Positions 8,432 to 16,036 of a DNA stretch of 64,000 nt are shown here, one piece after another. The notes under the pieces are model-generated. The model ran no database searches and had not been told where the DNA came from. It worked only from the letters and a program-made list of their open reading frames with translations. The first letter of the stretch is position 1. Each line of letters begins with the position of its first letter. Source of the stretch: JACVRW01 sp963764665 (lineage in GTDB: Bacteria; Actinomycetota; Thermoleophilia; Solirubrobacterales; Thermoleophilaceae). The position numbers and the translations under genes are program-made. The DNA lies in contig CAVXTL010000024.1 in NCBI GenBank assembly GCA_963764665.1, positions 37,211 through 101,210 on the forward strand, written 5' to 3'.

Positions 8432-9658
8432 CTAGGCGGCGTCGCGGAGCGCGTCGAACACCCGCGCGCGCCCCGTGGCGCTCTGCTCGCGGTCCCGGCG
8501 CTCGAGCGCCGGTCGCACGGCCTTGGCGAGCGTGGTGGCCGCCTCGCGCAGCTCGGAACGCGTGTGCGACGCCATCACCGCCAGCCGCAGCCGCGACGTG
8601 TCGGCGGGCACGGTGGGCGGCCTGATGGCCTGGGCGAACACTCCGCGCTCGAGCGCGCGCTCGCTGGCCCTCACCGCGTCGGCGGCATCGCCGACGATCA
8701 GCGGCACGATCTGCGTCTCCGACTCGCCGATGGAAAGGCCCTCGGCGACCAGCGACTCGCGCAGCACGGCGGCGTTGCGCTGGAGCTTCTCCACGCGGCG
8801 CGGCTGCTCGCGAAGCAGCGTGAGGGCGGCCAAGGCGGCGGCCACGGCCGGCGGCGGCAATGCCGTGGAGAAGATGAGCGTGCGGGCGGTGTTGATGAGG
8901 TACTTGGCCAGCGAGCGCTCGCAGCACACGTAGGCGCCGTAGGAGCCGAGCGACTTGCCGAGCGTGCCCACGAGCACGTCCACCTCGTTCTCCAGCCCGG
9001 CGGCCGCCACGGCTCCTCGGCCCTCGGGGCCGATCGCGCCGGTGCCGTGCGCCTCGTCCACGAGCAGCCGGGTGTCGTAGCGCTGCGCGAGCTCGACCAG
9101 CCGCTCGAGCGGCGCTACGTCGCCGTCCATCGAGAACACGCCGTCGGTCACGATCAGCGAGCCGCGGCCCTCGGACTGGCGCAGGCCCCACTCGAGGTGG
9201 TCCATGTCCAGGTGGTCGTAGACGAAGGTCTCGGCGCGGGCCAGGCGGCAGCCGTCGATGATGCTCGCGTGGTTGAGGGAGTCGGAGAACACCACGTCGC
9301 CCTCCTGGGCAAGCGCCGACACCACGCCCACGTTCGCGAGGTAGCCCGAGCCGAAGAGCAGGCAGTTGTCCGCGCCCTTGAAGTCGGCCAGCTGCTCCTC
9401 CAGGCGACGGTGGATCGTCATGTTGCCCGACACGAGGCGCGAGGCCCCGGCCCCGGCGCCGTAGCGCATGGCCGCCTCGGCCGCCGCCTCGCGAACGCGC
9501 GGATGGTCGGCCAGCCCGAGGTAGTTGTTCGAGCACAGCAGCAGCACGGGCCGGCCGTCGAGGAGCACGCGCGGCCCCTGCGGCCCCGACACCACCCGCA
9601 TGCGGCGGTAGAGACCCTGCTCGCGAAGCTCGTCGAGCCGTGCCTCGACGTCGGTCAC
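8432..9658 (-). CDS. bioF: 8-amino-7-oxononanoate synthase
   Basis: The PLP enzyme condenses pimeloyl-thioester with alanine to form 7-keto-8-aminopelargonate. The 408-residue product contains LLCSNNYLGLADHPRVREAA, VFSDSLNHASIIDGCRLARA, LLVDEAHGTGAIGPEGRG, and the PLP lysine in VLVGTLGKSLGSYGAYV. I start it at GTG 9658 (first residues VTDVEARLDEL); the GTGA overlaps the bioB stop by 4 bp, implying coupling. Longer open sequence upstream is the bioB shadow. The C terminus has a modest extension rich in Arg/Ala. Confidence 0.93.
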   Translation of the reverse strand: MTDVEARLDELREQGLYRRMRVVSGPQGPRVLLDGRPVLLLCSNNYLGLADHPRVREAAAEAAMRYGAGAGASRLVSGNMTIHRRLEEQLADFKGADNCLLFGSGYLANVGVVSALAQEGDVVFSDSLNHASIIDGCRLARAETFVYDHLDMDHLEWGLRQSEGRGSLIVTDGVFSMDGDVAPLERLVELAQRYDTRLLVDEAHGTGAIGPEGRGAVAAAGLENEVDVLVGTLGKSLGSYGAYVCCERSLAKYLINTARTLIFSTALPPPAVAAALAALTLLREQPRRVEKLQRNAAVLRESLVAEGLSIGESETQIVPLIVGDAADAVRASERALERGVFAQAIRPPTVPADTSRLRLAVMASHTRSELREAATTLAKAVRPALERRDREQSATGRARVFDALRDAA

Positions 9659-10860
9659 GCCGCCCTCGGATCCACCATCACGAGCGCCGGCAGCTCCTCG
9701 GTGGGCTGCTCGTCGGGCTCCGGGCCGCGGTTGGGCGCGCCGTCGGGGCGGGGAGGCACGGAGCGCTTGGGCTTGTGCCGTAGCTGGGTGGCCGGGTCCC
9801 AGAAGTTGGCCTCGGCCTGCGTGTCCACGAGCTCGTCGATCGGCGTCCTCGGGGCCTCGCCCTCGAGCCAGCCCGAGCGGTTGTCGGGCCGCGGGTTCGA
9901 GCCGTTGTCCTCCTGGCGCGCCACGTTGAGGCCCAGCCCCTCGAACATGGCCCGGTCCCACTCCGGCTCGGAGCCGAGCGTGGTGAGGAAGTTGCCCATC
10001 ATCACCCCGTTGAGGCCGGCCTTGACGGCCAGCTGTTGGAGCTCCTCGCCGCCGAGGTTCTCGTTGCGGCCGCCGCACAGCCGGAACAGCGCGTCCGGGA
10101 TCACGAGCCGGAAGATCGCCACCCACTGCACGACCTCCATCGGGTCCATCAGCTCGCGATCGCCGAACTTGGTGCCCGGCCGCGGGTTGAGCAGGTTGAT
10201 GGGAACGCTGGTGGGCTCGAGCGCCCCGAGCTCGAAGGCCATCTCGACCCGCTGCTCGCGCGACTCGCCGAGGTTCAGGATGCCGCCCACGCAGGTCTCG
10301 AGCCCGGCGTCGCGCACCGCGTCGATGGTGCGGATCCGGCCCTCGTAGCGGACCGTGGTGGACACCTCGTCGTAGTAGCTCTCGGCGGTCTCCACGTTGT
10401 GGTGCACGCGCTGGATGCCCGCGTCCTTGAGCGCGTGGGCGCGGTCGCGCGACATGTGGCCGATCGAGACGCAGCGCTTGAGGTTCGTGTGCTCGGCCAC
10501 CAGCTTCGCGCCCTCGATGACGTTCTCGAAGTCGCGCTTGGACAGGCCCTGGCCCTGGGTGACCATGCAGAAGCGGTGCGCTCCGGCGGCCTCGGCCGCG
10601 CGTGCGTGCTCGAGGATCTGCTCGGCGGTCATCATCGCGTGCATCGGCGTGTCGGCCTCGGCGAACCGCGACTGGGCGCAGAAGCCGCAGTCCTCGGCGC
10701 AGCCGCCCGACTTGGCGTTGACCAGCGAGCACATGTCGGTGGAGTCGCCGAAGCGGTCCTTGCGGACGCGCCAGGCGCGCTCGACGAGGCGCTCGATCTC
10801 GGCGCGATCCTCGATCTCGCCCAATCGCAGGGCTTCTTTTCGGCTGATTAGCGACGGCAC
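9655..10860 (-). CDS. bioB: Biotin synthase
   Basis: This radical-SAM enzyme inserts sulfur into dethiobiotin. The CxxxCxxC cluster motif is GGCAEDCGFCAQSRF (Cys54, 58, 61), and INLLNPRPGTKFGDRE and RLCGGRNENLGGEE are typical BioB segments for substrate and [2Fe-2S] binding. The product (401 residues) is about 60 residues longer than usual because of a Pro/Arg/Glu-rich tail after ANFWDPATQLRHKPKRS. The start is GTG. Upstream (10867-10887) are inverted AGTCCC/GGGACT arms that could form a leader hairpin. First gene of bioB-bioF-bioD. Confidence 0.93.
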   Translation of the reverse strand: MPSLISRKEALRLGEIEDRAEIERLVERAWRVRKDRFGDSTDMCSLVNAKSGGCAEDCGFCAQSRFAEADTPMHAMMTAEQILEHARAAEAAGAHRFCMVTQGQGLSKRDFENVIEGAKLVAEHTNLKRCVSIGHMSRDRAHALKDAGIQRVHHNVETAESYYDEVSTTVRYEGRIRTIDAVRDAGLETCVGGILNLGESREQRVEMAFELGALEPTSVPINLLNPRPGTKFGDRELMDPMEVVQWVAIFRLVIPDALFRLCGGRNENLGGEELQQLAVKAGLNGVMMGNFLTTLGSEPEWDRAMFEGLGLNVARQEDNGSNPRPDNRSGWLEGEAPRTPIDELVDTQAEANFWDPATQLRHKPKRSVPPRPDGAPNRGPEPDEQPTEELPALVMVDPRAA

Positions 10861-10920
10861 ACTGGAAGTCCCGCGGGAGCTGGGACTGAGGCGGCACGGT
10901 AGGCCCGGCGCCGGACGGAC

Positions 10921-11967
10921 CTAGGGCGCCGCGAGCGCCTGTGGCGGCTGCTCAGGGCGAACGCAGAACGCGCCCTCGGTGAACCCCTGCGAGCCGATGC
11001 CGAACGCCCAGTCGAAGCGGGCGCGGTAGTTCTCCACCGCGATCTCGTTCACGAGCTCCACGAGCTGGGCCTCGTCGAAGCGCGCGCACAGGCGCTCGAG
11101 CAGCTCGCCGGGCACGTCCACGGGCGTGCGCGTCATCCCCACCGCCAGGTCGAGCACCAGCTTCTCGTCGTCCGAGAAGAGGTCGCTCGTGGAGTGCTGG
11201 GGCAGCGCCCGCAGCTGCTCCTCGGTCACCCCGGCCTTGCCCGAGATCATCGAGCCGATGTCCATGCAGAACTCGCACCCGGCCAGCGCTGCGGCCTTGG
11301 TGGCGGCCAGCACCTTCAGGCGGTGGGGCACCCGGTCGGCCTTGGAGGTGGCGTACTCGAGCCCGGCGTACCCGCCGAGGATGCGCGGGTGGTGGGCGAT
11401 CACGCGGAGCGGCTCGGGGACCGCTCCGAACTCGCGCTTCGAGTACCGGTAGGCGGCGCGGGCCAGGAGCCCGGCCCGGGCGTCGCTCACCCCGGCGATC
11501 CGCCCGCCGTCAGGGACGCTGCTCACCGTCCGCTCGCGGGGACGGCGAAGCGCCAGGAACAGGACGAGCACGCCGCCCACCACCGTCCAGCCGAGCGTGA
11601 GCGTGTTCGACACGGCGTCCGCCGTGCCGTAGGGCTCGAGGTTGAACATGTGCCAGAGGAAGTGCGGCACGGAGAAGATCAGCCAGCCCGTGGCGGCCGC
11701 GATCACCGCGCCGCGCCGCAGGCTGAGGCCGGCGAACACCAGCACGACCCCGAGCGCGACGAACAGCGAGCCCACGTCCGTGACCAGGTGCTCGTCGAAC
11801 GGGCCGAGCACGTGAACCCATCCGTCCGTGCCGGCCGGGAAGTCGTCGTAGAACGTGCGCGGGGAGGCGAGCGCCCACAGGCCGATCAGCGCCTGCGGTA
11901 TGCCCAGCGCGAGCAGGAGGAAGCGGATCGCTCCCCGGTTGGCGGTGAGATGGTCGCCGTAGCTCAC
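10921..11967 (-). CDS. Fusion: four-helix membrane domain + carboxymuconolactone decarboxylase (AhpD-like) domain
   Basis: Translation from GTG 11967 (AGGAGG 7 nt upstream; GTGA overlaps the tetR stop) gives 348 residues. Residues 1-140 hold about four hydrophobic segments (FLLLALGIPQALIGLWALA, LFVALGVVLVFAGLSL, AAATGWLIFSVPHFLW, LGWTVVGGVLVLFLAL). After a linker comes a carboxymuconolactone decarboxylase domain with the redox motif AALAGCEFCMDIG (CxxC) and a following helical repeat. AhpD-like domains act in peroxide or disulfide chemistry; here the pair of cysteines would sit next to the membrane. Regulated with its upstream tetR. Confidence 0.75.
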   Translation of the reverse strand: MSYGDHLTANRGAIRFLLLALGIPQALIGLWALASPRTFYDDFPAGTDGWVHVLGPFDEHLVTDVGSLFVALGVVLVFAGLSLRRGAVIAAATGWLIFSVPHFLWHMFNLEPYGTADAVSNTLTLGWTVVGGVLVLFLALRRPRERTVSSVPDGGRIAGVSDARAGLLARAAYRYSKREFGAVPEPLRVIAHHPRILGGYAGLEYATSKADRVPHRLKVLAATKAAALAGCEFCMDIGSMISGKAGVTEEQLRALPQHSTSDLFSDDEKLVLDLAVGMTRTPVDVPGELLERLCARFDEAQLVELVNEIAVENYRARFDWAFGIGSQGFTEGAFCVRPEQPPQALAAP

Positions 11968-12611
11968 TTGCGTGCCTCCTTTGTCGGGGCGTCCGGCACG
12001 AGCCCGTGCGCTTCCAGCAGGCTCACGGCGGACGCCGTCCACGTGTTCAGGTAGCGGTCCTCGTCCAGGTCGCCGGGCGCGCGGCCGAAGAGCGTCTCGA
12101 TGACCCGGTAGCTGATGATCGGCGCGAGCAGGACCGCGGCCAGGGCCTCGACGTCGAGGCCCTCCACGCCCGCCCGCTCCGCGAGCCTCCGCAGGCGCTC
12201 CGCGGTCTGGGCGTGGCCGCTGCGCACGATGCGCTCGTAGAAGCGGTCGCGCAGCTCGGGGAAGTTGTCGCCCTCGCGCATCACGATCCTCAGCACGTCC
12301 TGGTCGCGGCCGATCTCGCGGAAGGCGATCCGGGTGAGCACCCGCATCTCCTCGCGCGCGTCGGGCGCCAGCGGGGCGGTGGCGGCCAGCGACTCCAGCT
12401 CGTCGACCGCCCGGCCGCGGCGCTCCACCGCGGCCTCGAGCAGGGCCTCCTTGCTGGGGAAGTGCTTGTAGAGCCCGCCGCGGCGCGGCACCAGCCCGGC
12501 GGCGCGCTCGATATCGCCCACCGACGTGCCGCTGTAGCCGCCGCGGCCGAACAGCTCGACCGCGGCGTCGAGTATGCGCTCTCGGGTGGGGGCGGCGGCT
12601 TCGGTAATCAA
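11964..12611 (-). CDS. TetR-family regulator, probably autoregulated
   Basis: The 215-residue product has the TetR N-terminal helix-turn-helix: TRERILDAAVELFGRGGYSGTSVGDIERAAGLVPRRGGLYKHFPSKEALLEAAV. The C-terminal helices would bind a ligand. The only available initiator upstream of the HTH is TTG 12611, because an in-frame TGA precedes it. A 24-bp perfect palindrome covers this start (12600-12623), so the protein probably represses its own operon with the membrane-AhpD fusion gene, which it overlaps by 4 bp. Confidence 0.88.
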   Translation of the reverse strand: MITEAAAPTRERILDAAVELFGRGGYSGTSVGDIERAAGLVPRRGGLYKHFPSKEALLEAAVERRGRAVDELESLAATAPLAPDAREEMRVLTRIAFREIGRDQDVLRIVMREGDNFPELRDRFYERIVRSGHAQTAERLRRLAERAGVEGLDVEALAAVLLAPIISYRVIETLFGRAPGDLDEDRYLNTWTASAVSLLEAHGLVPDAPTKEARK

Positions 12612-12623
12612 GTGATTACCGAA
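12600..12623. promoter_or_regulatory. 24-bp perfect palindrome over the tetR start codon
   Basis: The half-sites are TTCGGTAATCA (12600-12610) and its exact reverse complement TGATTACCGAA (12613-12623) around AG. Length and symmetry are typical of a TetR operator. It covers the TTG start codon and first codons of the regulator gene itself. Confidence 0.7.
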
Positions 12624-12646
12624 TGTACCGCCTCAGGGGGTGGCGG

Positions 12647-13435
12647 TCAACGGCCGCGCCAGATGGGCTTGCGCTTCTCCGCGAACGCCCGCACGCCCTC
12701 GCGGAAGTCCTCGGAGCGGAAGCACGACTCGCGCAGCTCGATCAGCTCGCGCTCGAGCTCCTCGGGGAGGCGCGGGTCGCGAAGCGCGCGCAGCACCCGC
12801 TTGTTCCCGGCCAGCGACAGCGGGGCGTTGCCGGCGATTTCCGTGGCCAGCTCCAGCACCCGCTCCTCGAGCCGGTCGGGCTCCACCACCTCGTTCACGA
12901 GGCCCATGCGCTCGGCGCGCTCGGCACCCACGGCGTGGCCGGTGAAGAACAGCTCCGCGGTGCGGGCCACGCCGCACACGTCCACGAACCGGCGCAGCCC
13001 CGTGTGCGAGTAGATGAGGCCGAGCTTGGCCGGGGGCATCGAGACCTTGATGCCGGTGGCGGCCACTCGCAGGTCGCACGTGAGCGCCAGCTCGAGCCCG
13101 CCGCCGATGGCGTGTCCGTTCAGCTGCGCCACGATCGGATACGGGTAGGCGTCGAGCGCCTCGATCGCGTCGTGGAACGGGTGCGCCACGAGCCGCTCGG
13201 CGGCCTCCTCGAACTTCTGTCCCTCGAGGTTCCCGATGTCGTAGCCGGACGAGAACACCGCGCCCGTGCCGCGGATCACCAGGCAGCGGGCGTCCAGCTC
13301 CGCGGCCGCGCGCGCAAGCGCGTCGAGCAGCTCGTGGTCCAGGGCGCCGCGGCGCTCGGGGTTGGAGATCGTGAGCCGGGCGATCGACTCGCCCGGCTCG
13401 TCCAGGAGCAGCTTGCCTGAGGCGAGCTCCTTCAC
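12647..13435 (-). CDS. Enoyl-CoA hydratase/isomerase family protein
   Basis: This crotonase-fold protein is 262 residues, the normal length. It shows LTISNPERRGALDHELLDAL at the N terminus, the oxyanion-hole strands VFSSGYDIGNLEG and IVAQLNGHAIGGGLELALTCDLRVA, and the C-terminal FREGVRAFAEKRKPIWRGR typical of catabolic family members. The canonical acidic residues at the hydratase catalytic positions are not clear, so it could be an isomerase or hydrolase. GTG 13435 overlaps the stop of the biotinyl carrier gene by 4 bp, so the two are probably cotranslated. Confidence 0.85.
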   Translation of the reverse strand: MKELASGKLLLDEPGESIARLTISNPERRGALDHELLDALARAAAELDARCLVIRGTGAVFSSGYDIGNLEGQKFEEAAERLVAHPFHDAIEALDAYPYPIVAQLNGHAIGGGLELALTCDLRVAATGIKVSMPPAKLGLIYSHTGLRRFVDVCGVARTAELFFTGHAVGAERAERMGLVNEVVEPDRLEERVLELATEIAGNAPLSLAGNKRVLRALRDPRLPEELERELIELRESCFRSEDFREGVRAFAEKRKPIWRGR

Positions 13436-13644
13436 TCGAGAATGACGAGGGTGTCACCCTCGGACACCGACTGGCCCTCGGCGCAGACGATCTCCTTCAC
13501 GGTGCCGTCGTCCTCGGCCTCCACGGGCATCTCCATCTTCATCGACTCGATGATCACGACGGTGTCGCCTTCCTCGACCTTCTGACCGAGCTCGCACTCG
13601 ATCTTCCAGACCGTCCCCGTGATGTGTGCCTCGACGTCGGGCAA
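13432..13644 (-). CDS. Stand-alone biotinyl/lipoyl carrier domain protein
   Basis: The 70-residue product is almost entirely a biotinyl domain. It has the biotin-attachment motif IIESMKMEMPVEAEDDGTV (Lys about 36 between methionines) and the second hammerhead strand SVSEGDTLVILE. Such carriers deliver carboxybiotin to a carboxyltransferase. The start TTG 13644 has AGGAGG 7 nt upstream. No biotin carboxylase is nearby; the only carboxyltransferase gene in the window is 29 kb away at 42577. The gene overlaps the enoyl-CoA hydratase gene. Confidence 0.85.
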   Translation of the reverse strand: MPDVEAHITGTVWKIECELGQKVEEGDTVVIIESMKMEMPVEAEDDGTVKEIVCAEGQSVSEGDTLVILE

Positions 13645-13680
13645 CGCTGATCCTCCTGGTCGGCTTCGCGCGGTCGCGGC

Positions 13681-13696
13681 ACGATAGCCATATCGT
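13681..13696. promoter_or_regulatory. Symmetric promoter element between biotinyl-carrier and glpK genes
   Basis: ACGATA-gcca-TATCGT is a perfect inverted repeat in the 59-bp divergent region. On each strand TATCGT is a good TANNNT -10 hexamer. On the plus strand it ends 7 nt before the glpK GTG, suggesting a leaderless message. On the minus strand it lies about 36 nt before the carrier start. It may also be an operator. Confidence 0.4.
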
Positions 13697-13703
13697 CCGC
13701 CCG

Positions 13704-15152
13704 GTGATCCTCGCGATCGACCAGGGCACCACCGGCACGACCTGCATCGTGTTCGACGAGCAGGGCCGTCCCGCGGGCCGCGCCTACCGTGAGTTCGAGC
13801 AGCACTTTCCGCGGCCCGGCTGGGTGGAGCACGACGCGAACGAGATCTGGGAGGTCACGCGCGCCGTGGCCGGCGAGGCGCACGAGGCCGCCGGCCGGCC
13901 GGCGCTCGCGGGCATCGGGATCACCAACCAGCGGGAGACGGTGGTGGCCTGGGACCCGCGCACCGGCGAGCCGCTCCATCGCGCGATCGTCTGGCAGGAC
14001 CGCCGCACCGCCGCCCGTTGCGACGAGCTGCGCGGCGCGGGGCACGAGCCGCTGGTCCGCGAGCGCACGGGGCTGGTGCTCGACCCCTACTTCTCCGGCA
14101 CCAAGATCGAATGGCTGCGCCGCGAGGGCGGGGTACCGGACGGCGCGGTGTTCGGCACGGTCGACTCCTGGCTCGTCTACAAGCTCACCGGCCGGCACGT
14201 GACCGACTACTCGAACGCTTCGCGCACGCTGCTCTTCGACATCCACCGCCTCGACTGGGATCCCGACCTGTGCGAGCTCCTCGGGGTGGATCCGGCGTCC
14301 CTGCCCGAGGCGCTTCCGAGCGCCGGCGTGTTCGGCGAGACCGGCGAGCTGGGCGGATCGGTGCCCGTGGCGGGCATCGCCGGGGACCAGCAGGCGGCCC
14401 TGTACGGGCAGGCGTGCCACTCGCCGGGCCTCGGCAAGAACACCTACGGCACGGGCAGCTTCGTGCTCGAGAACGCCGGGGGCACGCCGCCGGCGCCCGT
14501 GGACGGGCTCCTCACGACGGTTGCCTGGGGCGTGGAGGGGCGCGTGGACTACGCGCTCGAGGCGGCGATCTTCGTGACCGGCGCCGCGGTGCAGTGGCTC
14601 CGCGACGCGCTCGGCGTGATCGACGCCGCGGCGGACACCGAGGGGCTGGCGCGGTCGCTCGAGGGCAACGACGGCGTTTACATGGTGCCCGCGTTCACGG
14701 GCCTCGGCTCACCGCACTGGGATCCGTATGCGCGCGGCACCATCGTCGGCCTCACGCGCGGCACCGGCACGGCTCACCTCGCTCGCGCGGCGCTCGAGTC
14801 GATCGGGTACCAGACGGTGGACGCCGTCCGGGCGATGGAGTCCGCCGGGGGCGTGCGGCTCGAGGAGCTCAAGGCCGACGGCGGCGCGGTCGAGAACGCG
14901 TGGCTGATGCAGTTCCAGGCCGACGTGCTCGGCGTGCCCGTGGTGGTGCCCGAGGTGTCCGAGACCACGGCGCTCGGAGCCGCCTATCTTGCGGGCGTGG
15001 CCACCGGGACCTGGACCGAATCCGAGGTGCGCTCGATGTGGCGCGAAGCCGCTCGCTACGAGCCCGCGATGGCCGTCGGCGAGCGCGATGAGCTGCTCGC
15101 CGGCTGGCATCGTGCCCTCGATCGCGCGCGCGGGTGGGCGCGCGAGGCGTAA
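13704..15152 (+). CDS. glpK: Glycerol kinase
   Basis: The FGGY-family kinase phosphorylates glycerol to glycerol 3-phosphate. The 482-residue product starts ILAIDQGTTGTTCIVFDEQG (ATP-binding phosphate loop) and has GIGITNQRETVVAWDPRTG, AIVWQDRRTA, SGTKIEWLRR, AGIAGDQQAALYGQ and the FGGY signature region FTGLGSPHWDPYARGTIVGLTRG. The start is GTG 13704; extension upstream lacks a ribosome site. The following PlsC-type acyltransferase gene is 33 bp downstream, so glycerol 3-phosphate supply and phospholipid acylation may be linked. Confidence 0.92.
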   Translation: MILAIDQGTTGTTCIVFDEQGRPAGRAYREFEQHFPRPGWVEHDANEIWEVTRAVAGEAHEAAGRPALAGIGITNQRETVVAWDPRTGEPLHRAIVWQDRRTAARCDELRGAGHEPLVRERTGLVLDPYFSGTKIEWLRREGGVPDGAVFGTVDSWLVYKLTGRHVTDYSNASRTLLFDIHRLDWDPDLCELLGVDPASLPEALPSAGVFGETGELGGSVPVAGIAGDQQAALYGQACHSPGLGKNTYGTGSFVLENAGGTPPAPVDGLLTTVAWGVEGRVDYALEAAIFVTGAAVQWLRDALGVIDAAADTEGLARSLEGNDGVYMVPAFTGLGSPHWDPYARGTIVGLTRGTGTAHLARAALESIGYQTVDAVRAMESAGGVRLEELKADGGAVENAWLMQFQADVLGVPVVVPEVSETTALGAAYLAGVATGTWTESEVRSMWREAARYEPAMAVGERDELLAGWHRALDRARGWAREA

Positions 15153-15185
15153 CGAAGGCGCGTCGCGCGGGTAGGGACGGTTCGA

Positions 15186-15953
15186 GTGAAGGCGCAGGTG
15201 TACAAGGATCCGCGGCCGGCGGAGCACTTCGATGGGTTCCACGAGAGGGTCCGTCGCGGACGCCCGGACTGGATGTACGAGTTCGTGCGGCTCGTGCTGA
15301 CTCCCTACCTGCTGCTCTTCTACCGGGCGCGCTGCATCGACTCGGACAAGGTGCCCGCGGACGGCCCGGCGATCATCGCCCCCAACCATTTCTCCTTCCT
15401 CGATCACTTCTTCGTGGCCGTGTACCTGCGCCGCAAGGTGCACTTCATGGCCAAGTCGCAGCTGTTCAATGGTCCGATCCAGATCGTCTACACGCACGGC
15501 GGCGTGTTCCCCGTGCGCCGCGGCCAACGCGACGAGGAGGCGTTCAAGACCGCCGACGCAATCCTCAAGCGCGGCGGGCTGATCGTCATGTACGTGGAGG
15601 GCGGCCGCTCGCGGAGCGGCGAGCTCGGCGAGGCGAAGCCCGGCATCGGACGGCTGGCGCTCCAGTACGGAGTGCCGATCGTGCCCACGGCGATCGCCGG
15701 CACCGAGCGGGTCCGCAACTGGAAGAAGCTTCAGTTCCCGAAGGTCACGGTGCAGTTCGGCGACCCGGTCCGCTTCGAGCAGGTCGAGTCGCCCACCCGC
15801 GAGCAGTCGCAGGCGGCGTCGGAGGTCGTGTTCGAGGACGTGCGCGCGCTGCACTCGCGCCTGCGCACCGAGGGACGCCGGAGCGTGGTCAAGGCCGCGC
15901 GAGCGGCGCGCCGGGCCGCCGTGTCGGCAGCGCGCCGGCCTGTAACGCGGTAG
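15186..15953 (+). CDS. 1-acylglycerol-3-phosphate O-acyltransferase (PlsC-like)
   Basis: The 255-residue product has the four PlsC blocks in order: APNHFSFLDHFF (HX4D, His68-Asp73), THGGVFPVRRG, YVEGGRSRSGELGEAKPGIG (residues 137-152), and VPIVPTAIAGTERV. A hydrophobic stretch near residues 33-46 (FVRLVLTPYLLLFY) probably binds the membrane. It transfers an acyl chain to lysophosphatidic acid or a related lysolipid. The start is GTG. The last about 35 residues are Arg/Ala-rich and basic. It follows glpK closely. Confidence 0.88.
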   Translation: MKAQVYKDPRPAEHFDGFHERVRRGRPDWMYEFVRLVLTPYLLLFYRARCIDSDKVPADGPAIIAPNHFSFLDHFFVAVYLRRKVHFMAKSQLFNGPIQIVYTHGGVFPVRRGQRDEEAFKTADAILKRGGLIVMYVEGGRSRSGELGEAKPGIGRLALQYGVPIVPTAIAGTERVRNWKKLQFPKVTVQFGDPVRFEQVESPTREQSQAASEVVFEDVRALHSRLRTEGRRSVVKAARAARRAAVSAARRPVTR

Positions 15954-15989
15954 GGCGCGGCCAGCGCCCCCGGGGGGCGGACCAAACTG

Positions 15990-16018
15990 ACGTTGACCTT
16001 GTATTGCACGGTCAACGT
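15990..16018. repeat. Inverted repeat (9-bp arms) between convergent genes
   Basis: ACGTTGACC and GGTCAACGT are perfect arms around an 11-base AT-richer loop. The repeat lies in the 83-bp gap between two convergent genes, where a bidirectional terminator is expected, but no T-run follows. The TTGACC/GGTCAA arms could instead be a regulator site. Confidence 0.4.
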
Positions 16019-16036
16019 AAGGCGCGTCCCTCCGTC

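Noticed and set aside
10867..10887. AGTCCC/GGGACT repeat as a biotin riboswitch or BirA site
   Set aside because: Arms are short and do not match known BirA or BioQ sites, and no riboswitch family fits.
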